In this document: one piece after another, positions 27,883 to 38,227 of the stretch | Layout of the letters: each line of letters starts with the position of its first letter | Position numbering within the stretch: position 1 is the stretch's first letter | NCBI RefSeq assembly: GCF_026627425.1 | Contig: NZ_JAPNLH010000006.1 | Location: 124,001 to 188,000 of the forward strand | DNA length: 64,000 nucleotides | From: Arthrobacter endolithicus | Lineage (GTDB): Bacteria; Actinomycetota; Actinomycetes; Actinomycetales; Micrococcaceae | Direction of reading: 5' to 3' | Position numbers and translations under genes: made by a program | The notes under the pieces: model-generated | What the model saw: only the letters and a program-made list of their open reading frames with translations | The model's database searches: none | What the model was told of the DNA's origin: nothing

Positions 27883-28530
27883 ATGGAAAAGCTCAGCAGC
27901 GCACAGATCCTCGATGCCGGACTGGCTGATTGGCGTAAGCTCGCCCAAGCCCTGCACGGCCGGTTCCTGACCGGAGACTTTACCGGCGGCCTGGCCTTTG
28001 TCACGGCCGTGGCCAGGGCCGCCGAGACAGCCAATCATCATCCCGAGGTCACGCTGACCTACCCGTCGGTGGAGGTGAAGCTGATCAGTCACGACGCCGG
28101 CATGGTCACCCGCCGGGACCTCGACCTTGCTGCGCGGATCAGCGAGATCGCCCGTGAGCTGGGGATCATCGCGGACCCGAGGGCCGTCACCGAGCTCGAG
28201 CTCGCGTTGGATACCGCCGACCTCGCCGCCACCGGGCCCTTTTGGGCCGCCGTCCTCACCGGAAACCGCGCCGGGCTGCGGGGCGATGACGTCGTTGATG
28301 CCAGTGGTCAACTACCGTTGCTCTGGTTCCAGCACACAGAACCACATCAGGCTCCGCGTCAACGCTTCCACCTCGATCTATGGCTCCCGCACGACGTCGC
28401 AGAGGAGCGGATCGACGCCGCGGTCGCCGCGGGTGGCCGCGTGGTCGACGATTCCCGAGCGCCGGCCTTCGTTGTCCTGGCTGATCCGGAGGGCAATAAG
28501 GTGTGCCTGTGTACGTTCCTTGATCGGTGA
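27883..28530 (+). CDS. fusion of pterin-4a-carbinolamine dehydratase and a VOC domain
   Basis: 215 residues in two domains. Residues 1-95 look like a pterin-4a-carbinolamine dehydratase (ETANHHPEVTLTYPSVEVKL, then ISHDAGMVTRRDLDLA): the His-His-Pro and later His are the catalytic set. Residues 105-215 form a glyoxalase-like VOC domain (HLDLWLPHDVAEERI, then FVVLADPEGNKVCLC). The first domain would recycle oxidised tetrahydropterin; the second might bind a substrate or act as enzyme. No aromatic amino acid hydroxylase lies nearby. Both assignments rest on motifs. Confidence 0.8.
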   Translation: MEKLSSAQILDAGLADWRKLAQALHGRFLTGDFTGGLAFVTAVARAAETANHHPEVTLTYPSVEVKLISHDAGMVTRRDLDLAARISEIARELGIIADPRAVTELELALDTADLAATGPFWAAVLTGNRAGLRGDDVVDASGQLPLLWFQHTEPHQAPRQRFHLDLWLPHDVAEERIDAAVAAGGRVVDDSRAPAFVVLADPEGNKVCLCTFLDR

Positions 28531-28569
28531 AAAATCATTAAACGACCCAGGCGACAGGTGCAGGGCCCG

Positions 28570-29169
28570 CTAGAGGGGTGACTGCGGCTCCCGGACCGTT
28601 TCTCTGCGTAGGTCTTTAGGCACGCGGACCGCAAACTCCTGGCCGTAATCTTCATTGAGCTTGGACATCAGCTCGGCCAGATCGAGCAGTTGTGCTCGGG
28701 ACCAGTGCTGCAGCTGGGAGCGAAAGGCGTCCTTGCGGGCCGAATGTACCGCCCGCATCCGTTCGGCTCCTCTTTCGGTCAGTAAAATCGCCTGTGCCCT
28801 GCCGTCCAAGGGGTCGGCTTCCTTGCGGACCAGCCCGATGGATTCCAAGAATGCCACCTGCCGGCTGACCGAGGGCTTACCCACCCCGATGCACGCCGCG
28901 AGATCGGTCAGCCGCATGGAACCTTCGCGGACCAAAATGGTCAAAAGGCCATAGGCTGCCGGTTCCAGCTCCGGATGAACACTGCGGGAGAGGTTCAGCG
29001 AAACCGAGCGGGCGCGGCGCCACAGCAGCGTCAATTGACGTTCGACGGCGTCGACGGCGTCGTCGTCGTCGACGGGCTGCGCTTGCGGCTGGGCTTGCCG
29101 GGGGTGGGCCAGATCGGCTCCGGGAGGCGCGGTGTCGGCCGGATGCGAGCCAGGGGCTGAAGCAGTCAT
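28570..29169 (-). CDS. MarR-family transcriptional regulator
   Basis: 199 residues. A winged helix-turn-helix covers about residues 75-140: LTDLAACIGVGKPSVSRQVA and a wing RKEADPLDGRAQAILLTERG. The first 40 residues are Ala/Pro/Gln/Asp-rich, with a run of GTC/GAC codons. MarR proteins bind palindromes as dimers and are often released by phenolic ligands. The gene is divergent from DUF3046 with only 40 bases between, so it may regulate itself. Its target genes are not clear. Confidence 0.87.
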   Translation of the reverse strand: MTASAPGSHPADTAPPGADLAHPRQAQPQAQPVDDDDAVDAVERQLTLLWRRARSVSLNLSRSVHPELEPAAYGLLTILVREGSMRLTDLAACIGVGKPSVSRQVAFLESIGLVRKEADPLDGRAQAILLTERGAERMRAVHSARKDAFRSQLQHWSRAQLLDLAELMSKLNEDYGQEFAVRVPKDLRRETVREPQSPL

Positions 29170-29209
29170 TTCTTCATTGTAGATCGGGGGACCGTGAGAG
29201 ACTCTAAGA

Positions 29210-29428
29210 GTGCGAATAAGCGATTTTTGGCGTTTGATGGATGACGAATTCGGTGCGGGCTATTCCCGGGTTCTAGCCCGGGATCTGGTGTTGAACACGG
29301 CGGGCGGACGCAGCGCGCAGGAGGCTCTTCAGGCGGGGCTGGATCCCCGGTCGGTGTGGCTGGCGGTGTGCCAGATGCAGGATGTTCCGCTTGATCGTCG
29401 ATTGGGCAAGGATACCCCGGCAACGTGA
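29210..29428 (+). CDS. DUF3046 protein
   Basis: 72 residues, GTG start. It opens with MRISDFWRLMDDEFGAGYSRVLARD and has a later DVPLDRRLG, the usual DUF3046 layout. This small protein is found just upstream of recA across actinobacteria, and its function is unknown. A candidate LexA box lies 19 bases after its stop, so recA has its own promoter. Confidence 0.85.
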   Translation: MRISDFWRLMDDEFGAGYSRVLARDLVLNTAGGRSAQEALQAGLDPRSVWLAVCQMQDVPLDRRLGKDTPAT

Positions 29429-29440
29429 CACGCCCTCTTT

Positions 29441-29460
29441 TATACTCGAAGATTTGTTCG
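29441..29460 (+). promoter_or_regulatory. candidate LexA (SOS) box of recA with overlapping -10 element
   Basis: CGAAGATTTGTTCG at 29447-29460 matches the Gram-positive SOS box (CGAACATATGTTCG) at 12 of 14 positions, with a perfect right half. A TATACT element at 29441-29446 abuts it and could be the -10 box. It lies 163 bases before the recA ATG, so recA would have a long leader. Confidence 0.78.
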
Positions 29461-29622
29461 TATGCGGATATCCTGTAGAGGGTGACTATGGCACGCATTC
29501 CGTTCGGTTGTTGTCCACACCCGGGAGCCTCCCGCTCAAAATGTCGGTGGCCTGGACTAGCGTCTCAATTGACGGATATGGCAAAACCAGAAATGGCAAA
29601 AAAGGAAAGACCGAGGTGAATC

Positions 29623-30675
29623 ATGGCAGCTCCGGCAGACCGTGAAAAAGCACTGCAAGCAGCACTGGCGCAGATCGACAAGCAATTCGGCAAGGGATCG
29701 ATCATGCGGCTGGGGGACGAGGTCCGCGTTCCGATCGAGACCATTCCGACCGGCTCCATCGCGTTGGACATCGCTCTGGGCATAGGCGGCCTGCCGCGCG
29801 GACGGATAGTGGAAATCTACGGGCCCGAGTCCTCGGGAAAGACGACCGTGGCCCTGCATGCCGTGGCCAACGCACAGAAACTCGGTGGAATTGCGGCCTT
29901 CATCGACGCCGAACACGCCCTGGACCCTGACTACGCCGCCAAGCTGGGCGTTGACGTGGACGCGCTTCTCGTTTCACAGCCGGACACCGGTGAGCAAGCC
30001 CTGGAAATCATGGACATGCTGATCGGCTCCGGGTCGTTGGATATTGTCGTCATCGACTCGGTCGCAGCGCTGGTGCCGCGGGCCGAAATTGAAGGTGATA
30101 TGGGTGACAGCCATGTGGGTCTGCAGGCTCGCTTGATGAGTCAGGCGCTCCGAAAGATAACCGGCCGGCTGAGCCAGACCAAGACCACCGCTATATTCAT
30201 CAACCAGCTGCGCGAAAAGATCGGGGTCTTCTTCGGCAGCCCGGAAACCACCACCGGCGGCAAGGCGCTGAAGTTCTATGCCTCCATCCGCATCGATGTA
30301 CGCCGTATACAGACGCTGAAGGAAGGCTCGGACGCGGTGGGCAACCGCACCAAGGCCAAAATCGTCAAAAACAAGATGGCTCCGCCGTTCAAGATCGCCG
30401 AATTCGACATTATCTATGGCCAGGGCATCTCCCGCGAGGGTGGCATCATCGACATGGGCGTGGAGCACGGCCTCATCAAGAAATCGGGTTCCTGGTTCAC
30501 GTATGACGGCGATCAGCTCGGCCAGGGCATGGAGAATTCCCGCCGGTTCCTGCGCGATAACCCTGAACTGACCGAAGAGCTGGAACGGCTGATCAAGGAA
30601 AAGCTGGGCGTCGGGGTCAAGCCAGAGGCCGCCGAGGATGCCGAACCCAAGCTCAAAGCCGTCGACGGCTTTTAG
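29623..30675 (+). CDS. recA: recombinase A
   Basis: 350 residues. RecA forms filaments on single-stranded DNA, drives strand exchange and triggers LexA self-cleavage. Walker [10 protein letters not shown] is at about 67-75, the [14 protein letters not shown] Walker B region at about 142-155, and loop motifs such as [21 protein letters not shown] at about 195-215. The ATG follows GAGGTGA. A candidate LexA box lies upstream. recX follows by eleven bases, the standard order. Confidence 0.98.
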   Translation: MAAPADREKALQAALAQIDKQFGKGSIMRLGDEVRVPIETIPTGSIALDIALGIGGLPRGRIVEIYGPESSGKTTVALHAVANAQKLGGIAAFIDAEHALDPDYAAKLGVDVDALLVSQPDTGEQALEIMDMLIGSGSLDIVVIDSVAALVPRAEIEGDMGDSHVGLQARLMSQALRKITGRLSQTKTTAIFINQLREKIGVFFGSPETTTGGKALKFYASIRIDVRRIQTLKEGSDAVGNRTKAKIVKNKMAPPFKIAEFDIIYGQGISREGGIIDMGVEHGLIKKSGSWFTYDGDQLGQGMENSRRFLRDNPELTEELERLIKEKLGVGVKPEAAEDAEPKLKAVDGF

Positions 30676-30686
30676 GCAGGACACGA

Positions 30687-31223
30687 GTGACCGGTAACCG
30701 GGGGCAGGCCGAAATGGACCCGGATGCGGATCCGGCCGCCGTGGCGCGGGCGATCGTGCTGCGGCAGTTGACGAGTTCGGCCAAGAGCCGGTCGCAATTG
30801 GCCGGCAAACTCGCTGAGCGTCAGATCCCCAAGGACGTCGCTGATGCGGTGCTGGACCGGTTTGAAGAAGTCCGACTGGTTGACGATGCCGAATTCGCCC
30901 GGATGTGGGTCCGCAGCCGGGCGCAGACGCGTTCCTTGGCCCGTGGGGCTCTCCGGCGGGAGCTGACGCAGAAGGGTATTTCCGGGGACTGGGCTGAGCA
31001 GGCGCTCGAACAACTCACGGACGATGACGAGCAGCGCTCGGCCGCTGCGCTGGTACGCCGCAAGCTCCGTCCCGAAATGGCGCTTGCGGACGGTGCGGAA
31101 AGGGACAAATATGTGCGCCGCCTGGTGGGCATGCTCTCGCGCAAGGGTTACGCCCCCGGTTTGGCGTTCAGCATTGTGACGACGGAAATTGATGCTTATG
31201 GGGACCGGCCCCAGCAGGACTAA
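30687..31223 (+). CDS. recX: RecX, regulator of RecA
   Basis: 178 residues, GTG start. RecX binds RecA filaments and limits their activity. It has the family's repeated three-helix modules: LRQLTSSAKSRSQLAGKLAE near residue 27, DDAEFARMWVRSRAQ near 68, and RKGYAPGLAFSIV near 155. It lies directly after recA and is probably on the same SOS-controlled transcript. Confidence 0.92.
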   Translation: MTGNRGQAEMDPDADPAAVARAIVLRQLTSSAKSRSQLAGKLAERQIPKDVADAVLDRFEEVRLVDDAEFARMWVRSRAQTRSLARGALRRELTQKGISGDWAEQALEQLTDDDEQRSAAALVRRKLRPEMALADGAERDKYVRRLVGMLSRKGYAPGLAFSIVTTEIDAYGDRPQQD

Positions 31224-31271
31224 TGACGGCTGCGGGGAACCGGTGCAAGCTACGGTTATGCTGGTCGAGAT

Positions 31272-32615
31272 ATGTTCACGTCCACCGCTTGGTTGAGAGT
31301 CATGAGTACAGCGGCCCTGCTGGCCGCTGTACTGCTGTCCGGTGCCGTGCTACCCGTCGCTTTGGCCGGACGGGCCAGCGCCGATGAGGCAACCCCGCCG
31401 AGTGGATTTCCGACTTGGCAGGATGTTCAGACGGCGAAACAAAACGAATCCGCCAAAGCCTCCGAGATCACGAGGATCAACGCGCTGCTGGACGGGTTGC
31501 AGGGGCAGGCAGACCAGCTCGGTAACGCCGCCGTTAGGGCCGGAGCCAGTTATGCCGAGGCGAAAGCCGGGCTTGACTCCGCCAGCGCCACGGTGGATTT
31601 GCTCGCCGCAAAGGCGCAGAGTGCAGGCACAGTTGTGGCGCAATACAAGAAGGAAGCCGGGACCTTGGCGGCGCAAAGTTACAAATCCGGCGGCTCAAGC
31701 CTTGGCCTGTTTGCCGCCCTCGACGCGCTGGGAAGCAAGGACGGTCTGCAGCGTCTGGATGTTTTGGGTATTGTCACCGACAGGACGACCGCCCTGTACA
31801 ACAAGTCCACGGCGGCTCAGGGCACGGCCACGTCGCTGGCCGACCAGGAAAAGGTGGCCCGGGCCGAGCGGGAGCGGCTCGCCGGCGAAGCCCAGCATCG
31901 GCTTGATGACGCCGCGGCGGCGCGGTCAGCCGTGCAGGCACAGGTTCTTCTCCAACAACAGCAAAGCGTGCAGCTCGTGGCTGCGCTGGCGTCCCTGAAG
32001 GACTCCACTGTTGCCACCGAAGATCAGTACCGCCAGGGCCAGGTGGCCATGGCAGTTTACGAGGCGGCGCAGCAGGCCAAGCGGGCGGCGGCCGAGGAGC
32101 AGGCACGGCAAAAGGCCGCTGCCGCAGCTGCTGCCACGCAGTTGGTGACCAGCAGCAGCGCCCCAAGCCCGGCCGGGACCGGGGGCTCCGGCCCTCCTCG
32201 GGCGCCGGCCTCCGGAACCTCAGGCTCTCCCGATGGCGGAAGCACCGGCAGCAGCGGGTACATTCCCGTGAACGTGTTGCTGCCGAATATCCCGGGAAAC
32301 CAAATCAATGATCCCGCAGGGGCGAAGGCCTACGCCTCGGCCCGCTTGGGGGCGAACGGCTGGGGACAGGATCAGTTCCCGTGCCTGGTGCAGCTGTGGA
32401 TCCAGGAATCCGGCTGGCTGACCAATGCGACTAATCAGTCCAGCGGGGCCTATGGCATTGCCCAGGCACTGTTGCCGAGCAAGTACGGCTCGCAGGGCAG
32501 CGATTGGCTGACCAGCTACCGGACACAAATTGACTGGGGCTTGGGGTATATCCGGGACAGATACGGATCCCCCTGCGGAGCCTGGGACCACGAGGTCTCC
32601 CACAATTGGTACTGA
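31272..32615 (+). CDS. secreted coiled-coil protein with C-terminal lytic transglycosylase-like domain
   Basis: 447 residues. A signal peptide ends near residue 38 (AGRASA). Residues 50-290 are Ala/Gln/Lys-rich and predicted to form a long coiled coil like NlpC/PcsB hydrolase leaders. A Ser/Gly/Pro linker covers about 295-330. The last ~90 residues carry VQLWIQESGWLTNATN, SSGAYGIAQALLPSKYG and WGLGYIRDRYGSPCGAWDH, the SLT/goose-lysozyme-like pattern with Glu as likely catalyst. It probably cuts peptidoglycan outside the cell. It lies between recX and miaB, where similar proteins occur in other Micrococcaceae. Confidence 0.83.
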   Translation: MFTSTAWLRVMSTAALLAAVLLSGAVLPVALAGRASADEATPPSGFPTWQDVQTAKQNESAKASEITRINALLDGLQGQADQLGNAAVRAGASYAEAKAGLDSASATVDLLAAKAQSAGTVVAQYKKEAGTLAAQSYKSGGSSLGLFAALDALGSKDGLQRLDVLGIVTDRTTALYNKSTAAQGTATSLADQEKVARAERERLAGEAQHRLDDAAAARSAVQAQVLLQQQQSVQLVAALASLKDSTVATEDQYRQGQVAMAVYEAAQQAKRAAAEEQARQKAAAAAAATQLVTSSSAPSPAGTGGSGPPRAPASGTSGSPDGGSTGSSGYIPVNVLLPNIPGNQINDPAGAKAYASARLGANGWGQDQFPCLVQLWIQESGWLTNATNQSSGAYGIAQALLPSKYGSQGSDWLTSYRTQIDWGLGYIRDRYGSPCGAWDHEVSHNWY

Positions 32616-32665
32616 CAAAAGCCACTGGTTAACGACCACCGCGGCGCAGGTCTTAAGCTGGTGGG

Positions 32666-34234
32666 GTGAGTTTGACCATTTCCGGCGTTGAAAATTCCGC
32701 CACCGACAACACGACCCGCCCTCGCACCTACCAGGTGCGCACCTTCGGCTGTCAGATGAACGTCCATGATTCCGAGCGGATGGCGGGTCTGCTCGAGGCG
32801 ACAGGCCTGGTTGAAGCCTCCGGCGGCCCCGCCGACGGACACTTCGAAAACTATGCTGACGTCGTCGTCTTCAATACCTGTGCTGTGCGTGAGAATGCCG
32901 ACAACAAACTGTACGGGAGCCTGGGTATGCTCGCGCCGGTCAAGAAGGCGAATCCGGGCATGCAGATTGCGGTCGGCGGCTGTCTGGCGCAAAAGGACCG
33001 GGACGCCATCCTCAAGCGCGCACCCTGGGTGGACGTGGTTTTCGGGACGCACAATGTGGGCGCGCTGCCGATTCTTCTGGAGCGCGCCCGGCATAACGAC
33101 GATGCGCAACTGGAGATTCTGGAGTCGCTGGACGTCTTCCCCTCCACGCTTCCCGTTAAGCGCGATTCGGTCTACGCCGGCTGGGTCAGCATCTCGGTAG
33201 GCTGCAACAACACCTGCACGTTCTGCATCGTTCCTTCGCTCCGCGGGAAGGAGCGCGACCGCCGGCCGGGCGAAATCCTGGCCGAGATCCAGGCCCTGGT
33301 GGACGACGGCGTCATTGAGGTCACCCTGCTGGGCCAGAACGTGAACTCCTACGGCGTGGAATTCGGTGACCGGCTGGCTTTCAGCAAGCTGCTGCGCGCC
33401 TGTGGCGACATCAAGGGACTGGAACGGGTGCGCTTCACCAGCCCGCACCCCGCGGCCTTCACCGATGACGTGATCGAGGCGATGGCGCAGACGCCCAATG
33501 TTATGCCGCAGCTGCATATGCCGCTGCAGTCTGGCTCGGACAAGGTCCTCAAAGACATGCGGCGCTCCTACCGGTCCGCAAAATTCTTGGGCATCCTGGA
33601 CCGGGTCCGGGAGCAAATGCCGCACGCGGCAATTTCCACCGACATTATTGTCGGTTTCCCCGGTGAGACCGAGGAGGATTTTCAGGCAACCCTCGATGTG
33701 GTGGAACGGTCCCGGTTTGCGACCGCGTTCACTTTTCAGTACTCCAAGCGTCCCGGCACGCCCGCAGCGGATCTGCCGGACCAATTACCCAAGGCAATCG
33801 TCCAGGAACGTTTTGAACGTCTGACCGCGCTGCAGGACCGGATAGCTGCCGAGGAGAACACCCGCCAGATCGGGCGCACAGTCGAGGTCATGGTCACGGC
33901 CCAATCCGGACGCAAGGCAGCACAGACCCGCCGTCTCTCCGGCCGCGCCCAGGACCAGCGCCTGGTGCACTTCACCGTGCCCGACGGCGGCGCTGTTCCG
34001 CGCCCGGGCGATCTGGTGACCGTGACCATCACCTCGGCCGCGGCGTTCCATCTGGTCGCCGACCCAGAGAGCGGTTCTCAGTACAGCGTTCGCCGCTCCA
34101 CTGCCGGCGACGCCTGGGACCGCTCGCAGGCAGATACCTGCGGCGCACCGTCCGCAGGGCAGGCCGGTTCCGAGGGAGCCCGGAGGGCAGTTGCCCTAGG
34201 CATGCCGGCGCTCCCGGCGCCGCTGGTCGGTTAG
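32666..34234 (+). CDS. miaB: tRNA-2-methylthio-N6-dimethylallyladenosine synthase
   Basis: 522 residues, GTG start. This radical SAM enzyme adds a methylthio group at A37 of tRNAs reading UNN codons. The N-terminal cluster Cys residues are in [25 protein letters not shown] and VGGCLAQKD. The SAM cluster is [17 protein letters not shown] at about 183-199. A TRAM domain follows near 400-470. The last ~45 residues are an Ala/Gly-rich tail beyond the usual end. miaA follows two bases after the stop. Confidence 0.95.
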   Translation: MSLTISGVENSATDNTTRPRTYQVRTFGCQMNVHDSERMAGLLEATGLVEASGGPADGHFENYADVVVFNTCAVRENADNKLYGSLGMLAPVKKANPGMQIAVGGCLAQKDRDAILKRAPWVDVVFGTHNVGALPILLERARHNDDAQLEILESLDVFPSTLPVKRDSVYAGWVSISVGCNNTCTFCIVPSLRGKERDRRPGEILAEIQALVDDGVIEVTLLGQNVNSYGVEFGDRLAFSKLLRACGDIKGLERVRFTSPHPAAFTDDVIEAMAQTPNVMPQLHMPLQSGSDKVLKDMRRSYRSAKFLGILDRVREQMPHAAISTDIIVGFPGETEEDFQATLDVVERSRFATAFTFQYSKRPGTPAADLPDQLPKAIVQERFERLTALQDRIAAEENTRQIGRTVEVMVTAQSGRKAAQTRRLSGRAQDQRLVHFTVPDGGAVPRPGDLVTVTITSAAAFHLVADPESGSQYSVRRSTAGDAWDRSQADTCGAPSAGQAGSEGARRAVALGMPALPAPLVG

Positions 34235-34236
34235 GC

Positions 34237-35142
34237 GTGCCTGCGCGCCGGCCCGTCGTCGCCGTCGTCGGTCCTACCGGTTCCGGGAAGTCCGACCTTG
34301 CCGTCGCCGTCGCCCTTGAGCTGGACGGCGAGATTGTCAACGCCGACTCGATGCAGTTTTACCGCGGCATGGATATCGGAACAGCGAAAATGCGCGTGTC
34401 TGAGCGCCGGGGCGTGCCGCACCATCTGCTGGACATTCTCCAGGTGCGTGAAGAGGCCAGCGTGGCGGACTTCCAGAGGGTGGCGCGCGCTGTCATTGCG
34501 GACATTTACCGGCGGGGCAAGACGCCTGTCCTGGTCGGCGGTTCAGGGCTTTATGTCCGGGCGGCCGTGGACGTGCTGGAGTTTCCCGGGACGGATCCGG
34601 ATATCCGGCTGCGGCTCGAACATGAACTGGCGGAGCACGGATTCGCGCCGCTGTTGGAGCGCCTGCACACGGTGGATCCGGTCTCAGCCGGCAGGATAGG
34701 CGATGGCAGGCGTGTGGTCCGGGCGCTGGAGGTGCACGAACTCACCGGCAGGACGTTTAGTTCATTCATGCCCGAACGGGTCTATTTTCAGCCGACCGTC
34801 CAGATCGGGCTCAGTGTGGAACGTCCCGTGCTGTACCGCAGGTTGGAGGATCGCGTCGCCCGGATGGTTCAGGCGGGACTGGCTGCGGAGGTCGCGGGGC
34901 TGGATCGGGACGGTCTGCGGCAGGGCAAAACTGCCTCCCGTGCCCTGGGTTATCAGCAGTTCCTGCGAATGCTCGACGGCGACGCGACGGTAGGGCAGGC
35001 CAGTGCGGAAACGGTGGTGGCAACAAGGCAGTTCGCGCGCCGCCAGCTGACGTGGTTCCGCGCTGATCCCCGGATCAGCTGGTTCGACAGTGACGCTGCG
35101 GATCTGCTGCCGGCAGTGCTGGCCCGCATCGCGCTGACGTAG
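34237..35142 (+). CDS. miaA: tRNA dimethylallyltransferase
   Basis: 301 residues, GTG start. MiaA puts the isopentenyl group on A37 of tRNA, the substrate for MiaB. Motifs: [12 protein letters not shown] (P-loop), [37 protein letters not shown] and [13 protein letters not shown]. The pairing with miaB makes biochemical sense, and dapF follows as in other actinobacteria. Confidence 0.95.
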   Translation: MPARRPVVAVVGPTGSGKSDLAVAVALELDGEIVNADSMQFYRGMDIGTAKMRVSERRGVPHHLLDILQVREEASVADFQRVARAVIADIYRRGKTPVLVGGSGLYVRAAVDVLEFPGTDPDIRLRLEHELAEHGFAPLLERLHTVDPVSAGRIGDGRRVVRALEVHELTGRTFSSFMPERVYFQPTVQIGLSVERPVLYRRLEDRVARMVQAGLAAEVAGLDRDGLRQGKTASRALGYQQFLRMLDGDATVGQASAETVVATRQFARRQLTWFRADPRISWFDSDAADLLPAVLARIALT

Positions 35143-35151
35143 GGTTAAGAG

Positions 35152-36087
35152 ATGACGACTGAACCACAGGCCGCCGGACTACCGGGGCTCATGGGCCTTG
35201 ACTTTGCCAAGGGCCATGGCACCGGGAATGATTTTGTCTTAATTGCCGACCCGGACGGGCTTCGGGACATCTCCGCGGACCACGTCGCCGCGCTGTGCGA
35301 TCGGCACCGCGGGATCGGGGCGGATGGGCTGATCCGTGCGGTGCGTTCGGAGGCGCTTGCCGAGGGGCGGGCCCTGCTGGCAGAGGCCCCGGAGGCGCAC
35401 TGGTTCATGGACTATCGCAATGCGGACGGCTCGGTCTCGGAAATGTGCGGCAACGGCGTTCGGGTCTTTGTTGAGTTCCTGCGGTCCCGGAAGTTGGTTT
35501 CGCTTTCGATTGGACAGACCCTGACCATTGCCACCCGCGGGGGCGCTAAGATCGTCCTGCGCACCCCGGGCGGGTATGCGGTGGATATGGGACCGTGGAC
35601 ATTCATCCGGCCCGGACACGCGGATGCACGCGGGATGGATTCGCTCGTCACCGCCGGTGGCCTGGACGTGGCGCGTCCGGGAATCTCAGTCAGTATGGGT
35701 AACCCGCACACCGTCGTCGCGCTGGCCCACGTCGATGAATTAGCCGCGACGGATCTGACGGGGGCGCCCCTCGTGGATCCGCTGCCGGAGGACGGAACCA
35801 ACGTGGAGTTTGCCGTCCCGGCCGATCCGCTGGTGATCGACGGCGTCGGCGTCATCGCCATGCGTGTCCACGAACGCGGTGTGGGGGAGACCCTGTCCTG
35901 CGGTACCGGCGCCTGCGCCGCCGCGGCGGCAATCCGCTTCTGGGCCGGCGCTGGGGCGCCGGATGTCTGGCGGGTTAGTGTCCCCGGCGGTGACTTGGGC
36001 GTCAGGTTCCTCCCCGGCGCCGATGGGAAGGAACACGTGGAACTCAGCGGGCCGGCAGTTATCGTTGCCACCGGCACTATCGGCTAA
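35152..36087 (+). CDS. dapF: diaminopimelate epimerase
   Basis: 311 residues. DapF inverts LL- to meso-diaminopimelate for lysine and peptidoglycan. The two catalytic cysteines are in MCGNGVRVF and [13 protein letters not shown]. The opening [14 protein letters not shown] is typical. The start follows miaA by nine bases. Together with dapA and dapB elsewhere in the window, three steps of the lysine pathway are present. Confidence 0.95.
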   Translation: MTTEPQAAGLPGLMGLDFAKGHGTGNDFVLIADPDGLRDISADHVAALCDRHRGIGADGLIRAVRSEALAEGRALLAEAPEAHWFMDYRNADGSVSEMCGNGVRVFVEFLRSRKLVSLSIGQTLTIATRGGAKIVLRTPGGYAVDMGPWTFIRPGHADARGMDSLVTAGGLDVARPGISVSMGNPHTVVALAHVDELAATDLTGAPLVDPLPEDGTNVEFAVPADPLVIDGVGVIAMRVHERGVGETLSCGTGACAAAAAIRFWAGAGAPDVWRVSVPGGDLGVRFLPGADGKEHVELSGPAVIVATGTIG

Positions 36088-36318
36088 AAAACTCAAGGCT
36101 GCCGGAACCTTCGGGCGGCCGCCGCGGGCACTTTCGCGTTTGCGGCGGCGATCCGCTCCCTGGGTTGGCCACGACGGTCATAAGTTTCCCGGCCCGCAGG
36201 AGTGAACGGCTGGCCCTTGAAGCGCCGTCATTCGCAGTAGATCTGGAGGCTTCGGCTGAGCCGTTTTCCGATCGATTCGACCATGGCCGGGATAGCGAGG
36301 CTCTCGCAGTGTCTCGAG

Positions 36319-37080
36319 TCACCCAGCGCCGATGACGAACTCCGATACGCGGGCCGCGAATTGATCGGGTTCGGCCAGGTGTGCCATATGGCCCACATCG
36401 GACCAGGTCTCGATGCGTGCCTGCGGGACGTGGGCCATTATGTGGTCCCGGTCGGCGTCATCGACGAGTCCTCCCGCAAGCCACAGGTAAGGTACTTTCA
36501 CGCGGTCGAGAATCAGGTCTATTCCGGTCTGGAGATCGGCGGGGGTTTCGATGAGGGGCTGGGACCAATAATCGAGGACCAGTTGCTGGTCGATGCGTTG
36601 TGTCATGAGCACCCGCGTCCGTTCGGGCTCCGGGAGCCTCCCGACCCCAATGCTGGCAACAAAGGGTTCAAAAGCTTTGACGAAGTCCGGTCCGCGGAGC
36701 GCTGGCGCCAGCTGCTGAACGAAACCGGCGAAGGGCCCAACACGTGGGGGCTGATCGACGTTGAGCACCCCGGCGGTGTCATGGAAGGCGGCGTATGCGG
36801 TGGCGTGGAGCGCCCCGGCCGAATGGCCGACGACGACCGGCCGAACCACCGCGCTGGCGACCATCGTGGCATGGATGCGCGCGATCACTGCCTGCGGATC
36901 GGCACCTGACCCGGGAGATCCGCCGTGCCCGGGCAGATCGACGGCCAAGCAGCGGAACCGATCCCTCAGCCGATCCACGATCGGGTCCCACGTCTCCTTG
37001 GAGAACGTCATTCCGTGGATGAAAACGATGGTCGGAAAGTCCCCACCGGTGTCCAGGTAAGCAAGGGATTCAGCGGCCAC
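36319..37080 (-). CDS. alpha/beta-hydrolase fold protein
   Basis: 253 residues, GTG start. The nucleophile elbow is GHSAG at about residue 107; the oxyanion start is VFIHGMTFSKETWDP; an Asp in LAVDLPGHGGS and a His in DVGHMAHLAEPDQFA complete the pattern. It may be an esterase, lactonase or haloperoxidase-like enzyme. Substrate unknown. It faces dapF convergently across 231 bases that show only a weak GC-rich hairpin. Confidence 0.85.
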   Translation of the reverse strand: MAAESLAYLDTGGDFPTIVFIHGMTFSKETWDPIVDRLRDRFRCLAVDLPGHGGSPGSGADPQAVIARIHATMVASAVVRPVVVGHSAGALHATAYAAFHDTAGVLNVDQPPRVGPFAGFVQQLAPALRGPDFVKAFEPFVASIGVGRLPEPERTRVLMTQRIDQQLVLDYWSQPLIETPADLQTGIDLILDRVKVPYLWLAGGLVDDADRDHIMAHVPQARIETWSDVGHMAHLAEPDQFAARVSEFVIGAG

Positions 37081-37265
37081 GGCGGCACTCCCGATCAGAG
37101 ATCACGAACAAGATTTCGTACCACGGAAGCTATCGGCGTTAGGACACGCTGTCAATGCCCTGCACAATGGTCTGGTAATCCGGGCAGACCCTGTTATTCC
37201 TGAACGGCACCAAACCGGGGAATAGAAGGACTGCCTCAGTCAAGATCCTGGATAAGGAGACAGCC

Positions 37266-37895
37266 CTAGTCCGGCGGGACTGATCCGAGGCGTTTGGAAG
37301 AGATTTCCAGAATCCGGAACGTCTTTGACGTGCTGAACCGTCCGACAGCCAGAGTTGGAAATTCCTCGGCCAGCCAGCGCTGCAGTGAATCCGCTCCAAG
37401 GTTCTTCTGCACCACCAAATACGCCGAACCGCCGGGGGCGAGCCGGGGCAGCCAGAGCCGGAGCAGCGCATGCAACTCGTCTTTTCCCACCCGGATCGGC
37501 GGATTTGACCAGATCGTGTTAAAAGTCAGCAGCGGGTCCACGTCCAACGGGAGGCTGGCGGTGACATTGGTCAGACCGAGCGAATCCGCATTGTCGCCGG
37601 TCAGTGCGACGCAGCGTTCATTGACGTCCACCGCAAAGACCTGGGCCGCAGGGGAGCGTAAAGCCAGCGTCAACGCCACCGGCCCCCAGCCGCAGCCAAT
37701 GTCCAGGAGATTGCCGCGCTCCGCCGGAGCCGGAGCGTCGGCCAGGAGGATCGACGTTCCTTTGTCGATGGCATCCGGGCTAAAGATGCCCGCCGCAGTG
37801 GTCAGTTGCCTTTTCTGGCCGGCGAGGACCACCTGAAGAGGCCGTCGTTTTTCCGGCCCTGCCGGTTGTGCGCTGAAGTAATGATCCGAGCCCAT
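37266..37895 (-). CDS. class I SAM-dependent methyltransferase, RsmC/RlmG-like
   Basis: 209 residues. The SAM site is LLDIGCGWGPVAL at about 83-95, with acidic VFAVDVNERCV. The catalytic-type motif is WSNPPIRVG, which matches the NPP motif of RsmC/RlmG enzymes that methylate guanine N2 in rRNA. The opening HYFSAQPAG also fits this group. The exact rRNA position cannot be read from sequence. Confidence 0.86.
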   Translation of the reverse strand: MGSDHYFSAQPAGPEKRRPLQVVLAGQKRQLTTAAGIFSPDAIDKGTSILLADAPAPAERGNLLDIGCGWGPVALTLALRSPAAQVFAVDVNERCVALTGDNADSLGLTNVTASLPLDVDPLLTFNTIWSNPPIRVGKDELHALLRLWLPRLAPGGSAYLVVQKNLGADSLQRWLAEEFPTLAVGRFSTSKTFRILEISSKRLGSVPPD

Positions 37896-38227
37896 AGTTT
37901 GTCACGTTAGTGTGCGGGAGCCGGAAACGGAATCCGACGGCGAACTCGTCCGCCGCCCGCATAATTTTCGGTCTCGCCGCATAGACCACTGGTAGTATCG
38001 CTGCATGTTTACTTTGTAATTGGGCTGTTTCCCGCCCTTACGAGGTTGTCCCGCTCCTGCCGTTGGTTTTGCGCCACGCACCGTGAGCGGCTTCGCGGGC
38101 CGTTGCGTTCACCGGTGTTGATGCAGCCCCGGTACGCGGCCCCGCGATGCTCCCTAGGCCCGGCCGCGCAGGCTCCGGTGTCCCCGGACCGGACTACGAT
38201 ATTAAGCATCACCCTCTGAAGGAGACT
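37896..38227. other. divergent intergenic region upstream of hflX
   Basis: 332 bases between the divergent methyltransferase and hflX. The frame upstream of hflX is open but reads as low-complexity Pro/Gly/Arg sequence. A GAAGGAG site precedes the hflX ATG. No RNA gene or repeat seen; it probably holds the two promoters. Confidence 0.5.

Noticed and set aside
32516-33784. 422-codon minus-strand frame opposite miaB
   Set aside because: miaB on the other strand has all cluster motifs; the opposite frame has none.
36119-36148. CCGCCGC/GCGGCGG pairing after dapF as a terminator
   Set aside because: Only seven pairs with a 16-base loop in very GC-rich sequence; too weak to list.
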